Shown: positions 33,115 through 46,141, counted from the first letter of the stretch. The stretch is 64,000 nt of DNA from Pinus tabuliformis (GCA_031772625.1 CM062811.1:649648606-649712605), one strand, 5' to 3'. Notes: generated from the sequence alone by a model not told the origin. Numbers and translations are program-made.

Positions 33115-33847
33115 CTGATAAATATTCAAACATTGTATTCCGTTATAATTCAATAATAAAATTATTGACTGGATAAGGTATAGTCATAGCCACAAAATAG
33201 CTTTACAGGATACAACATCACATGTACTTTATTTGTCAGACTAAAATTCTTCAGTTTCATGTCTCCCTGAAAGGAAAGAAAATTTTGAGCATCTACCATG
33301 ACTGGTTGTCTACTACTTCAACCTTGCTTCAATGCTTCATTGTTCAGTTTTATAGCATACCATATGTCACTTCCTTAAAATTTCTACCCGTACAAACAAA
33401 CTAGTCAAACCACAGAAAAATTGAAAATGAATCAATGCCCTCGAGTGACTAAAAAGGGTCATTGTGACTGCAAGAAAACTCAGCCTATAAGCTATACACC
33501 CAATGAGGGAGTGATTCATGTATCTTCCCCAACCCGTGTTATTGTACCAGTAAAGAAGTCGTCACTAGATAAAGAACAGAAAACCTGTTTATTTCAAATT
33601 TTCAAGTTAAGAAGGGCCTAAACCCTCAGAAAATATATAATCTTCAAGAACAAACAAACCTTCATGCTACAACTACCTTTGATGCTGAAAAGGGGCATCT
33701 TAACTATACTAGAATAGTGCTGCAACTCATGAGAGTTTTCATGAAGAGAGTACATGTGCCTTTGCCAAAAGGATTTTGGAGGAAAGTAGAAATCAATAAG
33801 ATCATAATGCGAGTCAAGATAACTCCAAGGAAAATCGATGTACAGAC
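33115..33847. other. Start of the 13-kb intron, nothing recognised
   Basis: Intron DNA directly upstream (minus sense) of the exon c acceptor. A plus-strand ORF at 33421-33621 is cysteine-containing but unassigned. It could be the leader of the protease relic that follows. Confidence 0.45.
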
Positions 33848-34909
33848 ATGATATCGTCAACTTTTGCCATCAATACTTTCAATGAAGAAAAGGACCCCAT
33901 TACTCATGCATATGGTGAAAATCCATCTCAACAGAAGATTCTAGAGCTTGCAAAGTGTAAGGACTACACAAGGAGAGGTAAAGATCAGAGTCAAAATAGA
34001 ATGATTCTTGCCGAAAGATATAAGTCTGGACTAAAGGTAGATTGGGCAGCATGGATCAATAATATCAAGATGTCAGTTCCGGTCTTAGAATTGCTGAAGA
34101 TTCCATCACAAAGGGCTTCATTCTTTAAAGCCTTGGGCATTGCTCAACAAGCAAGACTTGATACTCAGCCTAAAGATGAGGAAATCGTATTAAAAGACTT
34201 AAACTGCTATATGACCAATGAAGACCATCAACCTTTCTTCTTGACATTGGACATAAATGATCGTTTGTTCCATAATTGTATGCTTAACTCTGGCGCATCT
34301 ACGAAAGTTATGACTAACAAAGTTATGGAACAGTTGAACTTAAGGATCTCTAGACCTTATCATAACATTTGCTCAATGGATTCTAGAAAAGTTGAAGTCC
34401 TTGGTGTGGTTAAACATCTATAGGTCTCATTGGTTGATTACCCATACAAGATCATCACCATGGACATAGCGGTAATTGATGCGTCATATGCGTGGGGAAT
34501 GCTTCTTTCTAGGAAGTTTGCAGCCGATCTAGGTGGTTATATTCAGATGGATCTATCTTATGCCACTATTCCAGTAGCAGCAGGTGGCATGGTCAGATTG
34601 TACAAAGAAGTGGAGAGAAGGTATCATGTGGAAGTCCCGAAGAGATTAGAAAATGGTGAACAGGTTGTGCCATAGGAGCATCCGCCTCATTTCGAGTCAG
34701 AGTTTGTTCAACCAGTCTGCCACTTTTCTTCATTCCACCACCCATCCCCTCCTCTGAGCAAAAAGAGAAATAGATTCCAGTTCGATATGCAGCACAGTGA
34801 TGAGTAGTTACACCGACCAAAGAGGTTAAAATTTCAGCAAAGGACATCTAAAAAGCAGCTCATTGATCTACCACTCAACGGACAGATGCCTGAGATTGTT
34901 CCACATTGA
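33848..34909 (+). pseudogene. Retroelement aspartic-protease-like relic
   Basis: One reading frame runs 33848-34909 with in-frame stops at 34421, 34673 and about 34806. The centre reads FFLTLDINDRLFHNCMLNSG and ASTKVMTNKVMEQLNL, the fold of retroviral-type proteases with a DSGAS active site, here NSGAS (the catalytic Asp has become Asn). It is followed by VDYPYKIITMDIAVIDASYA and WGMLLSRKFAADLGG. This protease type occurs in some plant Ty3/gypsy lineages. No RT follows, and no LTR pair could be assigned. It is not a host gene as far as I can tell. Confidence 0.7.
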
Positions 34910-37900
34910 TGATATCTTATGCCATAGGGCATTGTTTTGTATAGTATCTCTAACCCTACTCCCTTTATTTCATGTCATTAGATAGTTTTATTTCACGCAT
35001 TTTTATTATGTCATTTATATTTCATTTTGTTAGGGTAAATTTTTCTATTCCAGCTATATTTTCTATATGCATGATGATTTCGATTTTGAATGGATATCTA
35101 TTTGATGGACTTTTGTTTTCTTGGATGCAAGATTCTGGCATTCTCACGTTACTTCATGTAAGCAATGTGTCCCCATATGGAGCCAGATGTTGCACACATT
35201 TTGATAAAGTTTCAAGAAAACAGAAGTACCATTTTTTTTAACAAGATCAGATCATCTATCAGCAGTTTATATGTCATTGTGAACTCATTCTGCAAATTTT
35301 TAATGTAAATGATGCTACTAAGACCATGAATGTATGTAACAACCTAGGTAAGCATATTATTTTGGTGATAATTTCATCCTAGGAGGTTTTTCATCTCACT
35401 AACTCGTTTGTGTTTCTAAACACGGATGGTCGGCAGAGTTTTTCCCTCCAACCTAACCCCAAAGCTAAGATGGAATTCTTCGTCAAAGTCTTAGGTGAAT
35501 CCTAGTGTTCTAGTCGACTCTTATGTAAAAGTGATTTGGGAATAATTTAAATTAGTTGGTTAAATTATTTTATTACAAATCACTTGGTCTAGTAGACCAT
35601 ATTGTGTCGCAGATTGGGTATGTAATTTGAAAGTCTAAGTCAAACAAGCATTTCCCTTTTGAGGGTTGAAATTGTAAATCTTATGTAACAAATATTTTAA
35701 TGCATTGTCCCTCATACTTAGACACCATGGTTAAAATATTAGAAGGTGGAAAAAGTAATTAATCCCCTCAAGTATCAATTAATTAAATTTTCAAGCAAAA
35801 TTAAGTTAAAATCCTAAGCCATAAATTTAGTTAATTAAAGTCAAAATTAGAATGTCTTAGGAAAATTAACTTCACCAAGTGAAAAAATTGTGGGTCTTAA
35901 AAGAATTAATTTTTGGAGGTCCTCTACCAAGGGAATATTGGATATTTTAAGAAAAATTGGACCCTTGGGCCTTGGTGGTTAAGTCAAAGTCAAATTTTTT
36001 AGGAAATTGGCTCAAAATAATTAATTTTGAGCTAATAAAAATAGAATTAAATGATAAATTCCAAAATTCCTCAAAAAATAAAAAAAATCAACCGCTAAGA
36101 TTAAAACATGATAAAGTATTTTTCGATGGTCGAAATTATTTTGACAAGGATCAAGAAAACTAGTCGTTATTTTTCACTTGGAGGATTTATCTATAAATTA
36201 GAGCATCATTTGAGTCTCCAGCCATCTGATTTTTGGCTAAGAAATTGTTGTTGAAGCATCTGTGTAAAGTATGATCTTGCTGGGAACTAATTTTTCTATC
36301 ATAATAAAGACTTTGGGGTGCAACTCGAGGTGTCCATGTTTATCGATTTTGGTATGCATTGACTACGGGCTTTCCTATCTTGTGCTAATATATGAATTGT
36401 CTTGAGAAAAATACAGTGTTTGCAAGTACTTCTGTCCTTCGTCTCCAAGTTCACAAATTGTGGGCAGTGATCAACTTTGCTTGGATCCTGAATATTTATG
36501 ACGGATTAAATCTTCGCTAAGGCTATAGTTTGCATGGGTTTTTTAAGCATTTTAGCCAATTATCAAAGAAAATAGCCATAAAAAAATGTATTTCTCAAAA
36601 AAAAATCAAAACCCTTATATATTTGTATATTTTTGTGAATAATTTTGTAGATTAAGTTTGTAAATTATTTTTGCTAATTGGGGTTTTTGGATTTTACTAA
36701 ATTTTGTATATATTTGGGGTTTGGGAGTTTTATTTTCATTTTTGCAGGTAAGATCTATTGCACTGAAGAGAAAAGGCTGAAGTAGAGCCAAATCTAGGCC
36801 CTTGAGGGTAAGATCTAGTCTCTAAATTTTTTTTGTCGAGCAGCCATTGAGAAATTTGCAGCAAAATTCAAATCGAGAAGAAAAAATTTTCTGAAGCAAG
36901 GGTTTCAATTTTTAGTTCTCCCGGGCCCAGATCCAGCTTCCTCTAGCCTTGCGTCAACCTTTTCTGCCTTTGCATCCTTTTTTTTAACTCTTGCAGGCAG
37001 GTCATAGCCTCTAAGGGCTTCGGCCCTCCCTCCTAGCCCCTGCATTGAGGTTTCTAGGCCACTTTTGGCCTTGTCGTGGCCTTAGGAAGCCTCAGCCTCC
37101 TTCCTCCACCCTAGATGGCTGCCCTTTGGGCTAGTTGTGGAATTTTCAACCCTAAAGCCATAACTACTCCCTCTTTTTCGGCCTCCTAGCCCCAACGTCC
37201 AGCCCTTTCGAGCTTTCCTTGCCTCTTTCCCCTTCGTTTTTCCCTCCTTGGCCATTTTTGACACCTAATTTGTCTTCCTTTAGCCTCCAAGCCTCAACCC
37301 TAACCCTATTTGGCCTAAAGTTGGCCTTCTCTAGCCCTAGTTTGGCCTTTGTACATTTCTGAAATGTTAAGGACTAAATACTTGGTGGTTTTGCAAGTAT
37401 TTTGGGCTTCAAAAGTTTGATTTTCAAGTGGCATCTTCATCCCAAAATTTTGGACAGCTTGGGCAACTTCATCTTCAAAGCCTTAGGCATAGGGTTTGCT
37501 CTCTAAACCCTCATTTTGCCTCTGTTTTATTACAACATTGATATAATCGCCCTAAAAACACATTTGAAATGTAGAGTTTAGGCTTCCGTGATCCATATCA
37601 AGTTTACAAAAGATTCTTCGGCGCAGATCACATGAAACATCATTTGTCGACGCGTTTCGAACCAACCAGTGTGGTTCATCGTCAGGACAAGTTGAAGAAA
37701 CAGATCCAGCTTAGCAAGTTAAATAGACAGAGCAGAGCCTCCACCGGCTAAAGAGACCAACAGCTAATTTTGACTAGGTACCTAGGTCAAAACCCTTTTT
37801 AATAATTAAAGGGAAAAAATTACCCTAGGGGAACCAAAAAATATAATTTAATGATAATAGTTAGTTAAAAATATTAAAAAATATAATTAAAATATTAATT

Positions 37901-37968
37901 CATGATACTAGTTAGTTAAAATAAATAGTTAAAAATTATATTTAAGGAAAATAATTTTACTAGGGGGA
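34910..37968. other. Probable retroelement flanks and LTR-like DNA in the 13-kb intron
   Basis: No coding exon. 36190-36500 resembles an LTR promoter/R region (TATAAATTAGAGCATC, AATAAAGACTTTGGGG), perhaps from the same element as the protease relic, but I could not find paired ends or a TSD. From about 37800, ACCCTAGGGG(G/A)ACCAA is repeated three times (37822, 37960 and 38068) in AT-rich DNA. Confidence 0.45.
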
Positions 37969-38236
37969 CCAATCCCTTAAACCAAATTAAATAAATTAAT
38001 TTAAAGATAATAGTTTGTTAAAAAATATTAATAATCCAAAAATAAATAAAAATTTTATATTAAGGAAAATACCCTAGGGGGACCAAAAATAAATTAATAG
38101 AACTAATTTAATCATAATAGTTAGCTAAAATATTAATCATTTAATGATAATAAAAATATTAAAAATAATATATAAATAATAAGTTAAGAATTAAATTTTA
38201 TAAAAATTATTTATTTAATTTGGTTTAAGGGATTGG
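37969..38236. repeat. AT-rich foldback with about 27-bp inverted arms
   Basis: CCAATCCCTTAAACCAAATT at 37969 has its exact inverse, AATTTGGTTTAAGGGATTGG, ending at 38236. The arms extend several bases further as ATAAAT. The loop is about 200 bp, almost all A+T. It may be a miniature element, but no clear TSD was seen. Confidence 0.8.
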
Positions 38237-38376
38237 TGAAGGAGCTTCATTAAAGTCAGGGAGAAGAAGTTCAATCTAGGCCCTGGAAATTGAACTTCAG
38301 AAGCAAATTGAGACCGAATCTAAATCTGGAGAGCATTATTCTCATCATGGTCATTGAACTGTGACAGGAAGTGGTC

Positions 38377-38656
38377 TAGTACACTTGTTTACTTAAATTT
38401 CAGATAACTGGAAATTGAACATAATTAATATGTATAAATACTTTTTTTATTAGAATTGATAATCAATGAATGAGTTACATGGCCATGGTAGTTCTCCTTA
38501 TATAGGAGTTGACTGGCCATGCCAACGTAGAGAGGTATGTCTTTTGACTAATGCCTCTTCAACTTAATTAAGTAGCTTAGTGTTAATTTATGTCTAAATA
38601 TTAAATTATTAATACTTTAATTTATATATGTATATATGAATATTTAATTCATAACA
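38377..38656 (-). repeat. Left (3') LTR of G
   Basis: Shares long blocks with 43807-44143, for example TGAATGAGTTACATGGCCAT and TAATGCCTCTTCAACTTAAT. Confidence 0.92.
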
Positions 38657-38689
38657 TTACCTCTCCCTTAAAAATGCTTTGTCCTCAAA

Positions 38690-41600
38690 GCATAGGCAGG
38701 TTTGGGTGTTGCTGAAGAAAACGTTCTGACTCCCAAGATGAGTCTTCTTCCGGTAATTTCTTCCATTTGACAAGGTACTCCTTAATCGTCTTGGACCGTA
38801 ATACCTTCTCTCACGTAGCAAGTATACCCTCTCGTTCTAGGACAATCCTTCCTTCTTCATCGGTCTTCGGTATTTCTATTTGAGCTACTTGGTTTTGCCC
38901 TAGTACTCTCTTCAGATTTGATACATGAAAGGGGTTATGGATTCGACAGTTGTCGAATAACTCCAATCCATAAGCCACACTACTTTTTTTTTATTATTTG
39001 ATATGGACCATAATATTTAGGTGATAGTTTATTCTTTCCTTGTTGTTTCAATGACAACTGCTTATAAGGTTGAAGTCTAACAAAGACCCAATCTCCTTCT
39101 TCAAACTCCCTTTTAGTGCGATGTCTATCGGCCTATTGTTTCATTCTATTACGTGCCATCGTTAGATTCTCTTTTAATAAGTTAATGATTCTTTGGTTTT
39201 CTTCTAAGTGGTTTATGACTGCTGGAACCCTAGAATCAAGTAGAGCAAAGTCCTTCCATCTAGGTGGTTCATAACCATAGAGAGCTTGGAAGGGTGTCAT
39301 TTTAGCTGACGTATGGTTGGTGGTGTTATACCACCACTCCGCCAGATGTAGCCATTGAGTCCACTTATTTTGTTTATCAGCGACGAAGCAACAAAGATAT
39401 GTTTCCAATCATTTATTCACAACCTCAATCTGACCATCTGTCTCAGCGTGATAAGCTGAACTCATGTTGAGAGATATTCCTGCCTGGTGGCAGAATTCCT
39501 TCCAAAAATTACCTTTGAACTTTGTGTCTCTATCACTTACTATAACTTTGGGAAACCCATGTAGTTTGTATATGTTTTTAGAAAACATTTCCACAATTTG
39601 CTTAGTGGTGTCAGTTTTTTTGATGGCTACAAAATGGGCATATTTAGTGAGTCTATCGACAACGACAAATATCTTATCCTTACCGTCAGATGCGAGTAAT
39701 CCTTCAATGAAGTCCATCGAAATCTCTTCCCATTTCTGATTTGGCATGTGTAGCGAGTGTAACAACCGTGGGGTTGGTATATTTTCACTCATATTCCTTT
39801 GACATACATCACATTCTGCAACATATTCTAAATTTCCTTGCACATACCCTTCTAATAGAATGATTGTCGAATGTTGTAGTAAGTCTTGAAGAATTTGACA
39901 TGTTCGGTCATGGGTGAATGCGGGATTCTTTTAAAATCTTCATCTTAAATTTGGATGTTGGTGTTAGGTAAATTCTACCTTTGTACCATATTATGTCATT
40001 CTTCCGCTTGAAATTGGTATATTGGTTGATGTTTTTAATCATAAAGTCACAATCCTCATCCTTGGCATATTCAGCTCATATTTCATCCAACCATTTTGAA
40101 ACAACTATCATGGTGGCACATGTTGTGTTGTCATCATCCTTACATGAGAGTGCATCAGCTACGATATTCTCCTTCCCCTTCCTGTGCAATATTTCTAGGT
40201 AGAAAGTTGATAGCTTCTCATCCACTTCTGTTGTTCGATTGATAATGTCTTTTGTTGAAGTAAGAATTGGAGACTATTGTGTTCAGTTCGCATTGAAAAT
40301 TTACTCCCAACCAAGTATTGGCACCACTTTGTTAAAGCATGTATGATGGTGAGCATCTCCTTTTGGTATGTTGATTTCAAACCTTCTCATTTATTAAGTT
40401 TCTTGCTTTCAAATGCTATCCGCTGGTTATCCTGCATTAACACGGCTCCAATTCCAAATCTCGAAGCATCACATTTGACTACAAACGGTTTGGAGAAGTC
40501 AGGAGTCACTAGCACTGGTGTGGTTGACATTACTTCCTTTAGATTCTCGAAACACTTGTCTTCTTGGTCATTCCACTGAAAAGCATTCTTCTTTAATAAA
40601 TTGGTCAAGTGTGTTCTCAAATGCGCAAAGTTTTTTATAAATCTTTTGTAATACCCAGTTAAACCTAAAAATCCTCTAAGCTTGGATACATTATTTGGTT
40701 TGGACCATTCTTTGATTCCCTTGATTTTGTTGGGATCCACTTTGACTCCTTCCCTAGATATAACATCTCCTAGATATAAAACTTCCTTTTGTCCAAAGGT
40801 ACACTTTGATAATTTAGCTTAGAACTGATTCTTCTCCAATACAAATAATACTTCTTCCAAATGTTTGAGATGTTCTTTCCATGTCTTACTGTAAACAAGA
40901 ATATCATCGAAGAAAACTAATACAAACTTCCACAAATATGGGTGAAAAAGTTCATTCATGGTTGCTTGGAAGGTGGCTGGCGCATTTGTTAATCCAAATG
41001 GCATAACTTTAAACTCATAATGCCCTTCGTGAGTTCTGAATGTTGTCTTTTCGACATCTTCTAGTCTTACCCGTATTTGGTAGTATCATGATCTTAGATC
41101 TAACTTTGAGAAGTATTCTGCTCCATGTAGTTCATCTAGCATTTCATCAATGAATGGGATCAGAAACTTATGTTTGATAGTGATTTTGTTTAACCCTTTG
41201 TAATCTATACATAATCAAAAGGACCCATCCTTCTCCCTAACCAATACTATGGGTGCAGTGTATGGACTTCTACTTTTCGTAATGATTCCATGCTTCAACA
41301 GGTCTTGTATCAATCGTTCTATTTATGTCTTGTGGTGATGTGGATAACGATATGGCTTAACATTTACTGGTGTCGAGTCTGGTTTGACTTCAATGATGTG
41401 TTCAAATTGCCTTTCAAGGGGTGATTTCATTGGCAAATCTTGAAAAACCTTCTCGTATTTCTGGACCAAGGATGAAATTTATGATGGTTGATGAGTCGCT
41501 TCTACCAACAATAACTCCAACTGCTGACATTGTGCGACAAATGTTGGGGCTCCTTTGCAAATAAGTTTTTTCATCTGTTGAGCAGAGATGACTTGAGTGG

Positions 41601-41990
41601 GTGGAGCTTGGAACCCAAACAACTTATACTTCCTTCCATCCCATTTGAATTTAATGAACTGCTTTTGGTGATTAGCTGAATACGTGCCTAGTGTTTGTAA
41701 CCATTGTACTCCTAAAACGACATCTACTCCTCCTAGGGGGACTGTATAAAAACTAGACTCCATTTCGTATTAGTTTAGTTGCAATTTAACTTTATGGCCT
41801 ACTCCATCTATTCGTTTTCCATCTGCTACCATAACTTTTAAATCTTCCATAGGGTAAGCAAAAATGTTCAGTGTTTTTGCACCATTGACATCTACGAAGT
41901 TGTGCGTACTCCTCGAGTCTATTAGAACGATAATGTTTTGCTTCTTAAGATGACCTTTAAGCTTTTAGTGTTCGTGGCTGAGCTATCCCT
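38690..41990 (-). pseudogene. Element G Pol (protease, RT, RNase H, integrase)
   Basis: Minus strand. The protease is at about 41950-41479 (VVLGVQWLQTLGTYS). RT blocks lie at about 41290-40820: [40 protein letters not shown] and [16 protein letters not shown]. RNase H is at 40740-40195 (VVKCDASRFGIGAVLMQDN, then STYQKEMLTIIHAL). Integrase is at 39843-39133: CDVCQRNMSENIPTP, MDFIEGLLASDGKD, VSDRDTKFKGNFW, YHAETDGQIEVVNK and LYGYEPPRW. A gypsy C-terminal region follows to about 38690. At least half a dozen stops or shifts interrupt it. The DDE residues are visible, but the copy is inactive. Confidence 0.92.
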
Positions 41991-43134
41991 GTGATGGCTG
42001 CAAGAGAAATTCGTGGCATATCCTCTTATGATTTTGGATTAGGGTTTGCATTTTATTCATTGTTCTCTTCGTCAGAGTTGTCTTCTGAGGATTCTTCTTC
42101 TTGTTCTGCTTCACAGTTGTAAAGTTTTTGTGTTTCGCACTTATGTCCTGCGTAATACTTGTCTCAGCATTTCCAGCATTTGCCATCCTTTTTCCTTTCA
42201 ACACTAGACTGTTGTTTCCCTTCATTGTGCATTTGTGGCGGAATGTACTTGCTAGTGTTCTCTGATGATGGTTTACCTGACTTCCCTTTTGAGTAGTTGT
42301 TTGTTTTCTCGTTACTGACATATGGTGCCTTGTGGAGTTTATATTTCCATTCGATAATTATAGTTGCATGTCTAGCATCCTCAATGGTTTTGGGTTTATG
42401 TAATTTTAACTCTCCCGAATATAATCTTTAAGGCCACGACGATACATTTTTAATAGCTCTTCATCTGAAAATCCTCTTTGCCTTACTGCTAATACTTCCC
42501 ATTTGTGAGTGTATTCACTCACCGATCCTTTCTTTTTGAGGTGAACGAATCTCTCGTATACATCATCCTCTTCCTCGTCATGAAACCTTTTCAGCAAGGC
42601 ATTTTTTAAATTTTCCCAGTTGAACGAACAACCTGTACATTTAGAAGACCACCACAGGAACCAATCATACGCCTCTGCCTCTAAGTAGTTGGATGCAGTC
42701 ATGACCTTTTCTTGCTCGCCGAGTGGTGGGTTTGCTAAAAAAATGGTGTCCATCGTATTTACCCATACGATGGTGCCTTTATGATTCTTACCATCATACT
42801 TAGGTAATTCATTTTTAATTTTAAGATGGTTATTTTCATGGGTCTTTGTGTAGTACCGACTTCCTTCGAAGTGTAGTTGCGGTATTAGTGGATTTTCGTG
42901 CAGGAACTCATGATCTGGAGAATTTTCACCTTCCGAAGTCTTGGGACTCTGTGTGGCTAAGGGTGGATTAGTCTTCCCAAAATGCTGACTTATCATATTT
43001 TTTAAATATGAAATATCCTTGGCCATTTGATCATGTCTACTAACTGACTTCTCTACGTTATCCAGAGGATTATTTAATTTACTGATGTCATCTTGTATTT
43101 TTTAAAATTCGTCATTGTTATTGCTGCTCCCCAT
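41991..43134 (-). pseudogene. Element G Gag and zinc knuckle
   Basis: ATG at 43134 (MGSSNNNDEF), in-frame stop at about 43104, then open to 42406. It contains HQDMAKDISYLKN-like sequence, LPKYDGKNHKGTIVWVNTMD, EAYDWFLWWSS, ALLKRFHDEEEDDVYERF and YTHKWEVLAVRQRGFSDEEL, the normal gypsy Gag core. The homology continues in a shifted frame to a knuckle at about 42175 (CWKC, HKC, one position now a stop) and an acidic tail. Confidence 0.88.
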
Positions 43135-43793
43135 TTTAGACTTCTTCTTGCTAGACCCAATTTTTTTTAAATAATTTAATTAATTAAAATATATTAATTA
43201 ATTAAATTATAATTATATGTTATATAAATAATTATAATGTTGTATAACTATATATTATAAATTAAAATCAGAGTTACCCAATGACTTAAAAGCACAACGG
43301 ATTTAACGACGCCTGAATCTGTTAACCAGTGTGATCGAGGTCGTAAATGCGGCCATTGCACACATGGCAACCGAAATCAGCATGGTGGCTGTGGCGTGGT
43401 CAATGAAGACAAGGGCCGACGGTGTGTCAGATCACGGTGGGGAGCTGCAGTGGTAGTGGCTGTCGACGGGGTTGCAGCGGATGAGAGGGACCTAGAGTGG
43501 AGGTGGCAGCAGCTGTGACAGAGTGTGGCCAGCAGGAGTCAACACAAGGAATGGACGCAGCCAGCAAGACAGTGGACAGAAGATGACGGCGCTGTCGGGG
43601 GACGCAGGCAGCAGGCAAGAGCAGTGAAGGGCAAGGGGTCAGCAGAAGCAGTAGAATGGCACAGTCGCCAATGCAGCAGGGGGCAACTTCAGGGTTTTTT
43701 AATGCAGAGCGGGACGGGGCATGAAGAATTATGTAACGCCAGCAAGGCCAACGGCCCGCAGGGTAATGCAGTGTCTTCCAGGCAAAGATCACT

Positions 43794-43805
43794 GCTCCGA
43801 TACCA
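43794..43805 (-). other. Primer-binding site of G
   Basis: Minus strand TGGTATCGGAGC one base inside the LTR: initiator-tRNA-Met type with one change. Confidence 0.82.
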
Positions 43806-43806
43806 C

Positions 43807-44081
43807 TGATTCACGAATTTATGTACACTCGTTTACTTAAATTTCAAATAACTGGAAATTGAACATAATTAATATGTATAAATACCTTTTTTAATTAAAA
43901 TCAATAATCAATGAATGAGTTACATGGCCATGGCAGTTCTCCTTATATTCGAGTTAACTATCCATGCCAACGTAGAGAGGTATGTCTTTTGACTAATGCC
44001 TCTTCAACTTAATTAAGTAGCTTAGTGTTAATTTATGTCTAAATATTAATATTTTAATATTTTGATTTATTATTTAATTTA

Positions 44082-44123
<42 letters not shown>

Positions 44124-44143
44124 TGAATATTTAATTCATAACA
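43807..44143 (-). repeat. Right (5') LTR of G with (AT)n run
   Basis: 337 bp. It includes CTCCTTATATTCGAG, and an (AT) run near 44088-44119 that is absent from the left LTR. Confidence 0.92.
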
Positions 44144-44455
44144 TGGTCCGATTCTCCTCTTGGAAGAGCAGCTCGAGCACCTGGCTAAAAACCATGAGTT
44201 ATTCCAACTGCTGTATGAGTTTCTTGTATTTCTGGACTGCGTTTAGCTAACTGAGCTAAGCGACCACCTGTGGGGCCTATTTTCTATTATTCCCAGGTCA
44301 TATATTATTCTGCTGGACGTGGGGCCTAATCTTTGTGCATAGGAGCTAAATAACCAAATTTGGTGCAGCCCTTGAACATCAATTTGGAAAGATGGTTAGG
44401 CGTACCACCTTTGTGATGCTGTAATTTCCCTACTGCATGGAGTTTATTCTGACAT

Positions 44456-44544
44456 TGTGGGGGCCACAAAACATTGTATTGTTAACTGAGATAAGCCAGA
44501 TGTGGGGACTACGAAACATTGTATTGTTGACTGAGATAAGCCAG
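44456..44544. repeat. Two-copy ~45-bp tandem repeat
   Basis: TGTGGGGNC(C/T)AC(A/G)AAACATT followed by GTATTGTTRACTGAGATAAG and CCAGA is present twice (44456-44500 and 44501-44544) with few differences. Confidence 0.85.
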
Positions 44545-45653
44545 ATGACCAGCAATATACATTTTTCTGAGTATTTGGATATGTAAGGAGCTTTATCACT
44601 GTTGATTCAGCTTTGCCAGACACTTCCCTTTTCGGACTGTGTTTATTCCAATAACAAGCAGAGCGTGGGACTGCTGGTGAAAGAAGGGTGGTTGCAGAAT
44701 AGAGCCTGTATACGTTCCCAGAACAGCATACTTTCAAAGCAAGTGCTGGAGTCATACACTAAGGACTGCTGTTCATGCTTGTAATTGTTCATATTGACTG
44801 TCTCCATTCGGTGTTACCAGGTGCTATTTATCAGATTTGTCACTGTATATTTCTAGCTTTTAAATGAGAAATGCCTTCCCTATAGTTACCACTGTCTATT
44901 ATCAATGGCATTGTGATTTTTGTAGCTTATTATTAAATTTATAAGAGCATTTACCCACAGCAGATTATAGACCAATAATTTGAAGAAATACTTCACTGGA
45001 AACCAAACAAAAAGTTCAGAAACTCTATCTTGGAATTTTACATGGATAGAGTTTGAGGGAATATTTATTCAGCATTTTATAAAGTTCCCTAAGCGCGCTA
45101 AGTCACACCTTCCTAATGTAGAAAATATGCACAGGAAAAACAATCTCCTGAAGAATCTTATAGAGACAAGAAATTAGCATGAGCTTATAATGATCTTGGA
45201 AAGTAGATTGCAATTTGTCTCCGCAGCTGATGAGAATCACATACATTGTAAACAAATGGGAGAGGATATAAGCATCTAACTTTATCGTACCTTTCTTACA
45301 AACAAAGGATAACATCAAGGCCCTAGAGAATGACTGAATGCATCCAAGCTTCAAACATTTGTAGATGGATTTTCCTAGAGGCATGTGACAAGTTTCTTTA
45401 TTCACATAAAATTTGAACAGAAATATTGAGTTCAAGTGCACCTGAGAAATATCCTATTGGGAAAAACATAGTAACAAAACTAATCTTATATGACATAGTA
45501 TCACCTGTTTCAAATAATAAAAACAGTCTTATATCAGACCTAAAAGAAAGAACAATATGGATACTGGAGTTAGAAACAAATCAGAGGTCAAAAACAGAAG
45601 GAACTCAATCTATTTTTACAACAATGGGCCAAACCGTCCCCATGAAGTTGTTT

Positions 45654-45759
45654 ATAGTATATGATTATATAAATCAGCATAGATCCATCTTAGCCCCAGA
45701 TCTGTTATAGTATATGATTATATAAATCAGCATAGATCCATCTTAGCCCCAGATCTGTT
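45654..45759. repeat. Perfect 53-bp tandem duplication
   Basis: The unit ATAGTATATGATTATATAAA through AGATCTGTT is repeated without a mismatch (45654-45706 and 45707-45759). Confidence 0.93.
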
Positions 45760-46068
45760 AGACACTAAGAGATATCGATACAAAACCAAGATGCAAAACT
45801 CTTTGCGCTTAAAAGCTCTGGGGTTGAAATGGATCTATGCAAGTTAAATTTATTATTATATTACAGACATCCAAAAACTATTTTGATGTCACAGATGGAC
45901 AAGACACATCTCCACCACCTTGGCTATGAAGTGCACCCAACTTTTCTCAGTGCAATATATAGAGTTCTAGAATGTAAACTAATTTTCACTTAATTCAAGA
46001 TGTACTCCCTTTCCTTCTAGATGAAAACAGAACAATTTTAATACATTGACATGTGGTTCCAGTCTAAC

Positions 46069-46141
46069 CTTGTTGTTATATGATAATTGCCGTATCAAGT
46101 TAGCAGCAACTTTCACAGTGGCAGGTTGCCCAAGTTGTATT
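46069..46141 (-). CDS. Proteasome subunit beta type-6, exon b
   Basis: A 73-bp exon encoding (I)[17 protein letters not shown] and QLSYNNK, which matches PSMB6/PBA1 ([19 protein letters not shown] in flowering plants). The acceptor is TTTTGCAG/AATACAAC and the donor is AACAAG/GTTAGA. Its first base completes the isoleucine codon begun by exon a; its end is in phase 0 with exon c. There are no stops. A neighbouring in-frame ORF extends into both introns, which is incidental. Confidence 0.93.

Larger units (their letters stand above)
38377..44143 (-). mobile_element. Ty3/gypsy retrotransposon G
   Basis: 5,767 bp, minus orientation, perfect TSD TGGTC (38372-38376 and 44144-44148). The right (5') LTR 43807-44143 runs TGTTATGAATTAAATATTC to GAATCA on the minus strand. 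The left LTR 38377-38656 is shorter, having lost about 14 bp at its outer end and most of an (AT)n run. The PBS is at 43794-43805. A purine tract (AAGGGAGAGGTAA, minus) lies at 38657-38672. The gag, knuckle, protease, RT, RNase H, integrase order is complete but broken by stops. Confidence 0.93.
44149..46068. other. End of the 13-kb intron, with two tandem duplications
   Basis: No exon apart from exon b at its right edge. The ORFs (44444-44755, 44602-44784, 45103-45441, 45426-45710) look random. Two short tandem repeats are listed separately. Confidence 0.5.
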
